A stretch of DNA of 47,073 nucleotides from Chitinophagales bacterium (GTDB lineage: Bacteria > Bacteroidota > Bacteroidia > Chitinophagales > Chitinophagaceae): contig JAATGJ010000059.1 of NCBI GenBank assembly GCA_015654695.1, forward strand, positions 1-47,073. The letters are read 5' to 3'. Shown here piece by piece: positions 1 to 6,047 of this stretch. A model generated the notes under the pieces. The model saw only the letters and a list, made by a program, of their open reading frames with translations, searched no databases and was not told the origin of the DNA. Position 1 is the stretch's first letter. Each line of letters begins with the position of its first letter. A program made the translations under genes and the position numbers.

Positions 1-84
1 CTTTATTCGCCGTTCTTTATTCTCAGTCATACCAACATAAATGTAGTTTCTGGTTAAGCTATTAAGCGCATAGACGTAAAACAT
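1..84 (-). CDS. GIY-YIG endonuclease domain protein, second copy, cut by the window edge
   Basis: Minus-strand reading from the ATG at 84 gives the same first 28 residues as the complete gene at 280-528, including the YVY and YVG signatures of the GIY-YIG fold. The remaining two thirds lie outside the window, so I cannot say whether this copy is intact. It sits 23 bases after the hairpin that follows the broken tRNA-Leu copy, the same spacing as in the intact unit. The product would be a small nuclease-fold protein as described for the complete copy. Confidence 0.8.
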   Translation of the reverse strand, partial: MFYVYALNSLTRNYIYVGMTENKERRIK

Positions 85-106
85 GGCATTTGAAGAATTA
101 AAAGTT

Positions 107-136
107 AAAGCCGAAGTAATAAGTACTTCGGCTTTT
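107..136 (-). terminator. Hairpin after the broken tRNA-Leu copy
   Basis: The arms AAAGCCGAAGTA and TACTTCGGCTTT form a 12-bp stem with a 5-base loop. It is identical to the hairpin at 551-580 and lies just 3' of the tRNA pseudogene on the minus strand. The tail after it is T-poor, so termination is inferred from position and stem strength. Confidence 0.6.
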
Positions 137-153
137 TAGTGCCCGAGATCGGA

Positions 154-173
154 CCTGCCTGCCGGCAGGCAGG
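154..173. repeat. 20-bp perfect palindrome in the T-loop of the tRNA copy
   Basis: The sequence CCTGCCTGCCGGCAGGCAGG is its own reverse complement. The bases on either side join seamlessly into the intact tRNA-Leu sequence, so this is a clean 20-bp insertion with no visible target duplication. Confidence 0.9.
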
Positions 174-204
174 ATCGAACCGATACATCCTTGCGAACGG
201 CAGA

Positions 205-224
205 CCTGCCTGTCGGCAGGCAGG
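205..224. repeat. 20-bp near-palindrome at the anticodon loop of the tRNA copy
   Basis: Same element as 154-173 with one change (T for C at 213). It is inserted cleanly between the last anticodon-loop base and the first base of the 3' anticodon stem of the disrupted tRNA-Leu. Confidence 0.9.
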
Positions 225-248
225 TTTTGAGTCTGCTGCGTCTGCCAA

Positions 249-268
249 CCCGCCCGCGAACAAGCGGG
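249..268. repeat. GC-rich hairpin block at the D-loop breakpoint of the tRNA copy
   Basis: The block CCCGCCCGCGAACAAGCGGG can fold with CCCGC pairing to GCGGG. It is a different sequence from the other two palindromes but the same length, and it sits where homology to the intact tRNA ends, in the D-loop. Whether it is an insertion or a rearrangement junction is not decidable here. Confidence 0.6.
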
Positions 269-279
269 ATGTATAATAA

Positions 280-528
280 TTATTGCAAAGATTTCAGAGT
301 TTGCTTCAGAAATTCTTTTCCGACTCCTGACTTTAGAAATTTTTCTCTTTTTCTTGCTTCTATTCTTGTTAAAAATTCTTCGGTATAGAACAAAACAAAT
401 GGTCGGTAAGGTGCTGTAGTTTTATTATTCCCATTTTGATGTTGCTTTATTCGCCGTTCTTTATTCTCAGTCATACCAACATAAATGTAGTTTCTGGTTA
501 AGCTATTAAGCGCATAGACGTAAAACAT
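280..528 (-). CDS. Small GIY-YIG endonuclease-domain protein
   Basis: An 82-residue protein that is essentially one GIY-YIG nuclease domain. The N-terminus has the paired YVYAL and YIYVGMT strands, followed by the Arg-containing helix (KERRIKQHQNG). The C-terminal half has FLTRIEARKREKFLKSG, where the Glu of EAR is the usual metal-binding position. Family members resemble the UvrC N-terminal domain and are annotated as excinuclease-like or putative endonucleases; their cellular role in Bacteroidota is not settled. It lies directly downstream of the tRNA-Leu and hairpin and is part of a 444-base tandem unit. I infer the nuclease fold is functional; a substrate cannot be named. Confidence 0.88.
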   Translation of the reverse strand: MFYVYALNSLTRNYIYVGMTENKERRIKQHQNGNNKTTAPYRPFVLFYTEEFLTRIEARKREKFLKSGVGKEFLKQTLKSLQ

Positions 529-597
529 GGCATTTGAAGAATTAAAAGTTAAAGCCGAAGTAATAAGTACTTCGGCTTTTCAGTGCCCGAGATCGGA
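445..597. repeat. Direct repeat, copy 2 of the tRNA-Leu/GIY-YIG unit
   Basis: Partner of 1-153. Here the unit is intact: a whole tRNA-Leu, the hairpin at 551-580 and the complete GIY-YIG gene. The repeat period of 444 bases therefore spans one tRNA, one terminator-like hairpin and one small endonuclease gene, all read on the minus strand. Confidence 0.95.
551..580 (-). terminator. Hairpin between tRNA-Leu and the GIY-YIG gene
   Basis: A 12-bp stem (AAAGCCGAAGTA with TACTTCGGCTTT) and 5-base loop begin four bases after the tRNA 3' end on the minus strand. It probably ends the tRNA transcript or acts as a processing signal, and it separates the tRNA from the endonuclease start at 528. Confidence 0.7.
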
Positions 598-667
598 ATC
601 GAACCGATACATCCTTGCGAACGGCAGATTTTGAGTCTGCTGCGTCTACCAATTCCGCCACCCGGGC
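584..667 (-). tRNA. tRNA-Leu (CAA)
   Basis: The 84-nt minus-strand sequence folds as a class II tRNA. The acceptor strand GCCCGGG pairs with CTCGGGC (one G-U). The D-stem is GCG/CGC with TTGG in the loop. The anticodon arm is GCAGA-CTCAAAA-TCTGC, giving anticodon CAA for UUG leucine codons. There is an extended variable arm, and the T-arm is ATCGG-TTCGATT-CCGAT. The discriminator base is A and the CCA end is not encoded. It starts 21 bases after the hscB stop codon in the same direction, so it may share a transcript with hscB. Confidence 0.96.
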
Positions 668-688
668 AATTGATTTGGGGTTGCAATA

Positions 689-1198
689 TTACGCCTTTCC
701 GCTTAATTGATGTCTTATACGGTCTAAATATTTTTTCTTGTAATAGTATTCTTTTACCTGCAGCAACTCTTTTTCGGAAGTAGTATCTTCCTGGTAATTT
801 GTAATAATCTTTTTAACAGGTTCATATATTTCATTTTGCATGGCGTCAATCGCCGTTTTTAAATTGTCAATGGCCCCCTGGTCTTCCGCATCCATTAATT
901 GTTCATTTATTTCCAGCACTTCCATTAAGAAACCAGGCGGCAGCTCATATTTTTCTTCTTCTTCCAGCAGACCCTTTTGTTGTAAAACATATTTGATCGT
1001 TTCATCAGGATTTTTAAAAGCTTTATAAGCCTTATTTAATAAGGCTGATTTTTCCAATGATTCAGACTGGGCCTCCGTATTATCATTCACAAAATAATCC
1101 GGGTGATATTTCCGGCTTAATTCAAAAAACTTTTTATGCAGGGATGTTATGTCAACTTTTAACTGTACGGGTATCTCAAATAGTTCAAAATAATTCAT
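689..1198 (-). CDS. hscB: HscB, J-domain co-chaperone for Fe-S cluster assembly
   Basis: HscB delivers the IscU scaffold to the HscA chaperone and stimulates its ATPase during iron-sulfur cluster transfer, in the cytoplasm. The 169-residue protein opens with MNYFELFEIP, has the J-domain HPD motif at residues 32-34, and continues with the acidic C-terminal helical domain (LLEEEEKYELPPGFLMEVLEINEQL) that binds the scaffold. I chose the ATG at 1198; a TTG seven codons upstream is open but is not conserved in the family. It is divergent from the saccharopine-dehydrogenase-like gene and ends 21 bases before tRNA-Leu. No other isc genes are in the window. Confidence 0.93.
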   Translation of the reverse strand: MNYFELFEIPVQLKVDITSLHKKFFELSRKYHPDYFVNDNTEAQSESLEKSALLNKAYKAFKNPDETIKYVLQQKGLLEEEEKYELPPGFLMEVLEINEQLMDAEDQGAIDNLKTAIDAMQNEIYEPVKKIITNYQEDTTSEKELLQVKEYYYKKKYLDRIRHQLSGKA

Positions 1199-1199
1199 C

Positions 1200-1229
1200 T
1201 TGCTGCTCTGCTTTTTCAAATTACATTTG
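1200..1229 (+). promoter_or_regulatory. Bacteroidota-type promoter of the saccharopine-dehydrogenase-like gene
   Basis: TTG at 1200-1202, a 19-base spacer, and TACATTTG at 1222-1229 match the TTG/TAnnTTTG promoter form of this phylum. The predicted transcript would start near 1236 and carry a leader of about 65 bases. It overlaps the start of the divergent hscB gene, so the two may interfere. Confidence 0.6.
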
Positions 1230-1235
1230 CGCTTT

Positions 1236-1276
1236 GTTTTGAGAAAGCTTTTATTAGTTATTAATTATCTCAAAAC
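1236..1276 (+). promoter_or_regulatory. 9-bp inverted repeat in the leader
   Basis: GTTTTGAGA (1236-1244) and TCTCAAAAC (1268-1276) are exact reverse complements with a 23-base AT-rich loop. The repeat begins at the predicted transcript start and ends 25 bases before the ATG at 1302. It could be an operator or a leader stem; nothing further supports either. Confidence 0.4.
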
Positions 1277-1301
1277 AAACAATGACAACAAAGGTACGAC
1301 T

Positions 1302-2513
1302 ATGACAAGGATTGGACTGATAAGAGAAGGAAAAAATCCTGCTGACAACCGCGTGGCGCTGACACCCGCCCAGTGCAAATGGATATTGAAGAATTCCCAT
1401 GAGATCAGTATAGCGGCGCAAAGTTCTGCGGTCCGTTGCTTTGCTGACAAGGAATATGCCATGGCAGGCGTGGAAGTAAAAGAAGATCTTGGCGATTGTG
1501 ATATTCTTTTTGGGATAAAGGAAATACCCTTGCAAGAACTGATGCCGGGAAAGACCTATCTCTTTTTTTCCCATACAAAAAAGAAACAACCGCATAACCG
1601 GCAATTACTCCGGGCCATACTGGATAAAAAAATTACACTGATTGATTATGAATGCCTGGAACATGATGATGGACAAAGGATCATTGGTTTCGGATTTTTT
1701 GCCGGTATAGTCGGCGCTCATAATGGAATGATGGCCTATGGAAACAGGACAGGTCTTTATAAACTCGACAGGGTTTATAAACAACGGAGTTTTCGCGAAC
1801 TGATACATACTTATTTCGGTTTACGGTTGCCCAACGTAAAGATCGCTATCACCGGATCGGGCCGCGTGGCGCATGGCATACTGGAGATCATGAACCTGAT
1901 GGGCATACATGAAGTGGAACCGGAAGATTATTTACGCAGGAGATTTTCCTACCCGGTCTATACCCAATTGAAAGGCGCTGATCTTTACAAAAGCAAGATC
2001 ACCGGCAAATACAGCCGGTCCGACTTTCACGCCCACCCGGAAAAGTATGATTGCAGGTTTTTACCTTATACAGAACAAACGGATATATTAATGAACGGTG
2101 TCTATTGGGACAAGAACGTGCCAAGATTGTTTGAAAAGAAAGATGTGCACGCGGAAACTTTTATCATTCATACGATTGCTGATATTACAGATGATACTGA
2201 TGGTTCGGTACCGGTTAACCTGGGAGATCAATCCATTGAAGATCCTGTTTACGGCGTTGACAAAAATACATTGGAGAAAACGGCTCCCTATATAAATACT
2301 TCTATTGATGTAATGGCGGTGGGTAACCTGCCTAATGAATTACCCCGCGATGCCAGTCGTTATTTTGGGGAACAACTGATCAAGTTTGTGCTGGAAGACC
2401 TGCTGAAAGGCGGGTCGGATATTATTAACAGGGCCACCATCGCCAGGGATGGCGACCTGGCAAAGCAATTTGAGTATTTGAGGGATTACGCTAATGGTTC
2501 ACTTGCATCTTAA
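1302..2513 (+). CDS. Saccharopine dehydrogenase-like NAD(P)-dependent oxidoreductase (AlaDH/PNT family)
   Basis: The protein has 403 residues from the ATG at 1302. It opens with MTRIGLIREGKNPADNRVALTP, the signature of the alanine-dehydrogenase/transhydrogenase N-terminal domain as found in lysine-forming saccharopine dehydrogenases. A Rossmann segment follows (KIAITGSGRVAHGILEIM). These enzymes interconvert saccharopine with lysine and 2-oxoglutarate using NAD. The open frame extends 34 codons upstream, but those codons lie in the promoter and leader and look non-coding. No partner of lysine metabolism is adjacent, so the exact substrate is inferred from the family only. Confidence 0.8.
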   Translation: MTRIGLIREGKNPADNRVALTPAQCKWILKNSHEISIAAQSSAVRCFADKEYAMAGVEVKEDLGDCDILFGIKEIPLQELMPGKTYLFFSHTKKKQPHNRQLLRAILDKKITLIDYECLEHDDGQRIIGFGFFAGIVGAHNGMMAYGNRTGLYKLDRVYKQRSFRELIHTYFGLRLPNVKIAITGSGRVAHGILEIMNLMGIHEVEPEDYLRRRFSYPVYTQLKGADLYKSKITGKYSRSDFHAHPEKYDCRFLPYTEQTDILMNGVYWDKNVPRLFEKKDVHAETFIIHTIADITDDTDGSVPVNLGDQSIEDPVYGVDKNTLEKTAPYINTSIDVMAVGNLPNELPRDASRYFGEQLIKFVLEDLLKGGSDIINRATIARDGDLAKQFEYLRDYANGSLAS

Positions 2514-2547
2514 ATGCACATAACTTATTATTTATTTTTTAAGATGC
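2505..2547. terminator. Inverted repeat across the stops of two convergent genes
   Basis: GCATCTTAA (2505-2513) and TTAAGATGC (2539-2547) are exact reverse complements. They contain both stop regions of the convergent dehydrogenase and GH125 genes, with a T/A-rich loop. This fits a shared bidirectional terminator, though the 25-base loop is long. Confidence 0.45.
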
Positions 2548-3961
2548 CCGGAAATACAGAGCTTGTATGAATGATCATTTCTCCAAAAAGTGTATTAGCC
2601 CAGGCAAACCATTTGCGGGTAAATTTTGAAGAATCATCCTTGTGAAAAGATTCATGCATAAATCCTGTACCCGCATGGGTGCTCACTAATGTATCAATAC
2701 AGTTTTTTACTTCTTTTTCATTCACACTGGTGATAGCTCTTAAAATGATGCTCATCGGCCAGATGGTATCCGCACCGGTATGCGGCCCGCCCATTCCTTC
2801 ACCGGCTTTTCCTTTATAAAAAAATGGATTAGCCAGAGACAATACTACTTTTCGTGTATTAAGATATAAAGGGTCACCAGGATGTATAGCTCCCAGGTAG
2901 GGCAATGATAACAGGGAAGGTACATTCGCATCATCCATCAGGTGAAAGCTTCCGAAACCATTTACTTCAAAAGCAATGATTTTCCCGAATTTCGGATGAT
3001 TGATAATGCCATCTTCTTTCAGTGCATTCTTTACCTGTTGCTGAAGTTGTTTGGCTCTTGTTGCTATTTTGTTATCTGCAACAGCGGGCAAAGAACATAA
3101 TTCAGCTAATTTTCCTAATACGTCAATCGCAAACATATTGCTCGGTACCAGGTAAGGAAAAAGCGTACAGTCATCGCTGGGGCGGAAAGTCGAACATATT
3201 AATCCATTTGGTTTTACCGGGTAACCATAACCGCTTAATGGTACACCATCCGTAGCCCAGGCTGTAGTTCGCTGGAAAGTGTAAGGTCCGTTACCGGTAA
3301 GCCGTTGCTGTTCCGTAAAGGTTTGCAATACCAGGCGCATCGCTTCTTTCCATTCGTCGCCAAATAAACTGGTATCGCCGGTTTGTTTCCAGTAGCCATG
3401 TGCCAGCCTGATGGGATAACATAAACTATCAATCTCCCATTTACGTTCATGAATGCCGGGCTTCATAGCGGTGATATCATCTTTCCATTCACTTATTTTA
3501 TTGAAATCTTTATAAAAAGCGTTGGCGTATGGATCAAGCAGGATGCATTTAGCCTGTCGGTTAATTACTCCTGCGATCAGTTGCTGTAATTTTTTGTCAG
3601 TTTTTGCCAATGGTAAATAAGGCCATACCTGCGCTGTGCTATCCCGCAGCCACATGGCGTCAATATCACCGGTGATAACATAGGTATCCGGTTTGCCATT
3701 TATCATTTCAAACTCTACCGTAGTGTCTAGTGTATTGGGAAAACAATTTTCAAATAACCATGCCAGTTCAGGATTAGCGATCTGCTTTTTTAGTTTTAGT
3801 AGGGTAGCTTCCACTGCTTCACTGGTGAATTTCCGATCGGCCAGTGGCGGACGTTTGCTTTCAAAATTCACAGGGTTTGCAGCAAAAAGACCGGTAGGCT
3901 TTACCAATAATGCTGTAGCCAGTATGCCGCTGGTTTGAATAAATTTTCTGCGGGATTTCAT
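2528..3961 (-). CDS. Glycoside hydrolase family 125 (exo-alpha-1,6-mannosidase)
   Basis: A 477-residue exported enzyme of the former DUF1237 group, which removes terminal alpha-1,6-linked mannose from N-glycan-like chains. The N-terminus is Tat-like (MKSRRKFIQTSG, then a hydrophobic stretch to about residue 27). The family motif GDIDAMWLRDSTAQ is at 98-111. The later GGPHTGADTIWPMSI segment is also characteristic, and length is normal for GH125. It is a lone gene here, without a SusC/SusD pair or other mannosidases nearby, so it is not part of a visible polysaccharide utilisation locus. The neighbouring trmN6 gene is co-directional but separated by 41 bases. Confidence 0.9.
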   Translation of the reverse strand: MKSRRKFIQTSGILATALLVKPTGLFAANPVNFESKRPPLADRKFTSEAVEATLLKLKKQIANPELAWLFENCFPNTLDTTVEFEMINGKPDTYVITGDIDAMWLRDSTAQVWPYLPLAKTDKKLQQLIAGVINRQAKCILLDPYANAFYKDFNKISEWKDDITAMKPGIHERKWEIDSLCYPIRLAHGYWKQTGDTSLFGDEWKEAMRLVLQTFTEQQRLTGNGPYTFQRTTAWATDGVPLSGYGYPVKPNGLICSTFRPSDDCTLFPYLVPSNMFAIDVLGKLAELCSLPAVADNKIATRAKQLQQQVKNALKEDGIINHPKFGKIIAFEVNGFGSFHLMDDANVPSLLSLPYLGAIHPGDPLYLNTRKVVLSLANPFFYKGKAGEGMGGPHTGADTIWPMSIILRAITSVNEKEVKNCIDTLVSTHAGTGFMHESFHKDDSSKFTRKWFAWANTLFGEMIIHTSSVFPGILKNK

Positions 3962-4002
3962 GATGATGGGTTTTAAAAGCAGTGAATACTTATGTACTGC
4001 TC

Positions 4003-4734
4003 TTACATATAAAGATAGTAGTCTTTTAAAAGTTCGGTAAATACTTCCGTGTATTCATTTTTTTTATTCCGGGTAGCTATTTCATCCGTTATAGTTGCTG
4101 CTGGTTTTCCCAAATGGGCTTCGATCATAAAACGGGAATAACCGTGATTTTCAGACGGGCGGACAAATATTTTTTTTGTGATCGTTATTTTCTCCTGGTC
4201 AAATAGTTGATTTATTTCTTCGTGTCTTTTATAGGGAAGGAGCAGGTAAAATTTTCCATCCATCAATAAACCGGCAGCAATAATGGTAAGCAGATCAGCC
4301 AGTATTAATCCGCTGTCATGATGCGCTATATTTTTTTTATTGGCAGGAGATGTTAGTTCATTTTCATAAAAAGGCGGATTGCTGATGATGATATCATATT
4401 TATGAGGAAACGTAATAGCTAAGTCGTTTATGTCGCCATGAATAATATTGATTTTTTTCTTCCACGGAGAAGCGGCGATATTTTCAGCAGCCTGTTCCGC
4501 CGCCACTTTATCTATTTCAACTGCATCAATCATTACATCTAATTGCTGCGCCAGCACCAGGCTCAGTAAGCCAGTACCTGTGCCAATATCAAGCGCCTTG
4601 TTGATTTCAGGCTTCATAGTTCGGATTTCCCGGGCCACCCAGGCCGCAAACAAACAGGCGTCCGTCGTTACTTTCATGGCGCAGCGATCCTGGTGGACAG
4701 TGAATTGTTTGAACTGGAAATAGGAATTTGCCAT
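4003..4734 (-). CDS. trmN6: tRNA1(Val) (adenine-37 N6)-methyltransferase, TrmN6/YfiC type
   Basis: A SAM-dependent methyltransferase of 243 residues. The start MANSYFQFKQFTVHQDRCAMKV is typical of the YfiC family, where it contributes to tRNA binding. The SAM-binding motif is LDIGTGTGLLSL (48-59), and the catalytic NPPFY of N6-adenine methyltransferases is at 119-123. The predicted reaction is m6A at position 37 of tRNA-Val. It lies between GH125 and tsaD on the same strand; tsaD also modifies position 37 of tRNAs, so the two may share regulation, but there is no overlap. Confidence 0.88.
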   Translation of the reverse strand: MANSYFQFKQFTVHQDRCAMKVTTDACLFAAWVAREIRTMKPEINKALDIGTGTGLLSLVLAQQLDVMIDAVEIDKVAAEQAAENIAASPWKKKINIIHGDINDLAITFPHKYDIIISNPPFYENELTSPANKKNIAHHDSGLILADLLTIIAAGLLMDGKFYLLLPYKRHEEINQLFDQEKITITKKIFVRPSENHGYSRFMIEAHLGKPAATITDEIATRNKKNEYTEVFTELLKDYYLYM

Positions 4735-4801
4735 TATGATTTCAGATCTTCCACGAAAATAACATGATTGCCGAAAGGTATAAGAAGGGTATCTCCATCG
4801 T

Positions 4802-5884
4802 TCACCATTCCGCTCTTGCTGAAGAGCTTACTGACAGATCAGCAAAATCCCCGGCTAAATATTTATAATAACCGGTAATAGCGATCATCGCGGCGTTATC
4901 GGTACAATATTCAAAGGCAGGTATAAAAGTGCGCCAGCCATATTTACTGCCCGTTTCTTCAAAACCTTTTCTAAGACCACTGTTAGCAGATACGCCACCG
5001 GCGATACAGATGTCCGTAATGCCGGTTTCCAGTGAGGCTTTTTTTAGTTTATTCAATAAAATCGTAACGATCCGTTGCTGGATGGAAGCGCAGATATCAG
5101 CCAGGTTGTTTTCTATAAAGGTTTTCTTTTCTTCCTGCGTCGCTAAAAATTCTTCTTTATAAATGGTACTGGCGCCTGCGTTTTGTAAAAAGTAAAGAAT
5201 GGAAGTTTTCAATCCGCTGAAACTAAAATTCAATCCCGGTACCTGTGGCTCAGGAAACTTAAAACGACCCGGGTCGCCCTGCGCTGCATATTTATCAATC
5301 AATGGTCCGCCGGGATAGGGGAGTCCTAACAGCTTCGCTGATTTATCGAATGCTTCGCCTGCCGCATCATCAATGGTTTCACCGATCACTTTCATTTTAT
5401 ACGGCGATTCACATACTACGATCTGTGTATGTCCGCCGCTCACTGTTAAGCATAGAAAAGGAAAACCCGGTTTTGGGTCAGCAATAAGATTTGCCAGTAC
5501 ATGCGCCTGCATGTGATGTACGGCTATTAACGGTTTATTTAATGCCAGGGAAAGTGATTTGGCGAATTGTGATCCTACAAGTAATGAACCAATAAGACCG
5601 GGTGACTGGGTAAAAGCGATTGCATCTATATTTTGCATTTTGCATTTTGCGTTTTGCAACGCAGCCTCTGCAACAGGTACTATATTCTGCATGTGTGCAC
5701 GGCTGGCCAATTCAGGTACTACACCGCCATATTGTTCATGCACGGTTTGATTGGCTATGAAATTGGAAAGAATTTTTCCATCCCTGCAAACAGATGCCGC
5801 TGTTTCATCACACGAAGATTCTATTGCGAGAACAACTCCCAAACCCACTAAAGGGGGCTTTGCTACAGTCTGATTGCTTTGCAT
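4802..5884 (-). CDS. tsaD: TsaD, tRNA N6-threonylcarbamoyladenosine transferase subunit
   Basis: TsaD transfers the threonylcarbamoyl group to A37 of ANN-decoding tRNAs together with TsaB and TsaE. Conserved parts are AIESSCDET (20-28), YGGVVPELASR (52-62), the metal-binding HMQAH (124-128), SGGHTQ, and the C-terminal GGVSANSGLR. Two segments look foreign. Residues 76-85 (LQNAKCKMQN) are encoded by a four-fold heptamer repeat. The N-terminal extension before LAIESS (about 18 residues, containing KPPLVGLG) is encoded by DNA resembling an intergenic palindrome. TACATTTG, a -7-like box, lies at 5890-5897, only five bases before the ATG, so the true start could be further in. Confidence 0.93.
   Translation of the reverse strand: MQSNQTVAKPPLVGLGVVLAIESSCDETAASVCRDGKILSNFIANQTVHEQYGGVVPELASRAHMQNIVPVAEAALQNAKCKMQNIDAIAFTQSPGLIGSLLVGSQFAKSLSLALNKPLIAVHHMQAHVLANLIADPKPGFPFLCLTVSGGHTQIVVCESPYKMKVIGETIDDAAGEAFDKSAKLLGLPYPGGPLIDKYAAQGDPGRFKFPEPQVPGLNFSFSGLKTSILYFLQNAGASTIYKEEFLATQEEKKTFIENNLADICASIQQRIVTILLNKLKKASLETGITDICIAGGVSANSGLRKGFEETGSKYGWRTFIPAFEYCTDNAAMIAITGYYKYLAGDFADLSVSSSARAEW
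5631..5658. repeat. Heptanucleotide tandem repeat (TTTTGCA x4) inside tsaD
   Basis: Four consecutive 7-base units, the third ending in G instead of A, lie entirely within the tsaD coding region. Gain or loss of one unit would shift the frame; three units equal seven codons. Confidence 0.9.
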
Positions 5885-6015
5885 ATTTACAAATGTAGAA
5901 TGGTTTTACAACTTCAGAATCACTCTACTTTCTTTTCATTGCCTTAATGCAGAATTGATTACTATTCATGCCTCAAATATAGAAAGTGGTTACAAAATTT
6001 CGGAGTCTTCGTAAG

Positions 6016-6043
6016 CCTCCCCTTCAGGAGAGGTTTGGAGGGG
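6016..6043. repeat. Imperfect palindromic intergenic repeat
   Basis: CCTCCCCTTCAGGAGAGG followed by TTTGGAGGGG can fold back on itself in two registers. It lies in the short gap between the ABC permease stop and the tsaD promoter region. It looks like one of the C/G-rich dispersed palindromes common in Bacteroidota genomes; a genome-wide count would be needed to prove it. Confidence 0.5.
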
Positions 6044-6047
6044 TGAT

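Larger units (their letters stand above)
1..153. repeat. Direct repeat, copy 1 of the tRNA-Leu/GIY-YIG unit
   Basis: This stretch matches 445-597 at a constant offset of 444 bases. I see one difference, T at 137 against C at 581. It carries, on the minus strand, the 3' end of a broken tRNA-Leu, a hairpin, and the first 28 codons of a second GIY-YIG gene running off the window. Similarity continues piecewise to base 243, interrupted by inserted palindromes. The near identity over coding and non-coding bases means the duplication is recent or is being homogenised. Confidence 0.95.
140..268 (-). pseudogene. tRNA-Leu copy disrupted by palindromic inserts
   Basis: Read on the minus strand, three blocks match the intact tRNA-Leu at 584-667: 141-153, 174-204 and 225-243. 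Two 20-bp palindromes (154-173 and 205-224) separate them. A third hairpin-forming block at 249-268 replaces the 5' part of the gene, so the 5' acceptor strand is missing. Mapped onto the cloverleaf, the breaks fall in the T-loop, at the 3' edge of the anticodon loop, and in the D-loop. Without the 5' acceptor half it cannot fold as a working tRNA. It begins 11 bases after the stop codon of the GIY-YIG gene. Confidence 0.85.

Noticed and set aside
191-388. 65-codon plus-strand ORF over the palindromes
   Set aside because: It reads through the antisense of a broken tRNA and the GIY-YIG gene; its proline/arginine-rich start comes from the palindromes.
5633-5851. Plus-strand ORF within tsaD
   Set aside because: It is the antisense shadow of tsaD around the heptamer repeat.
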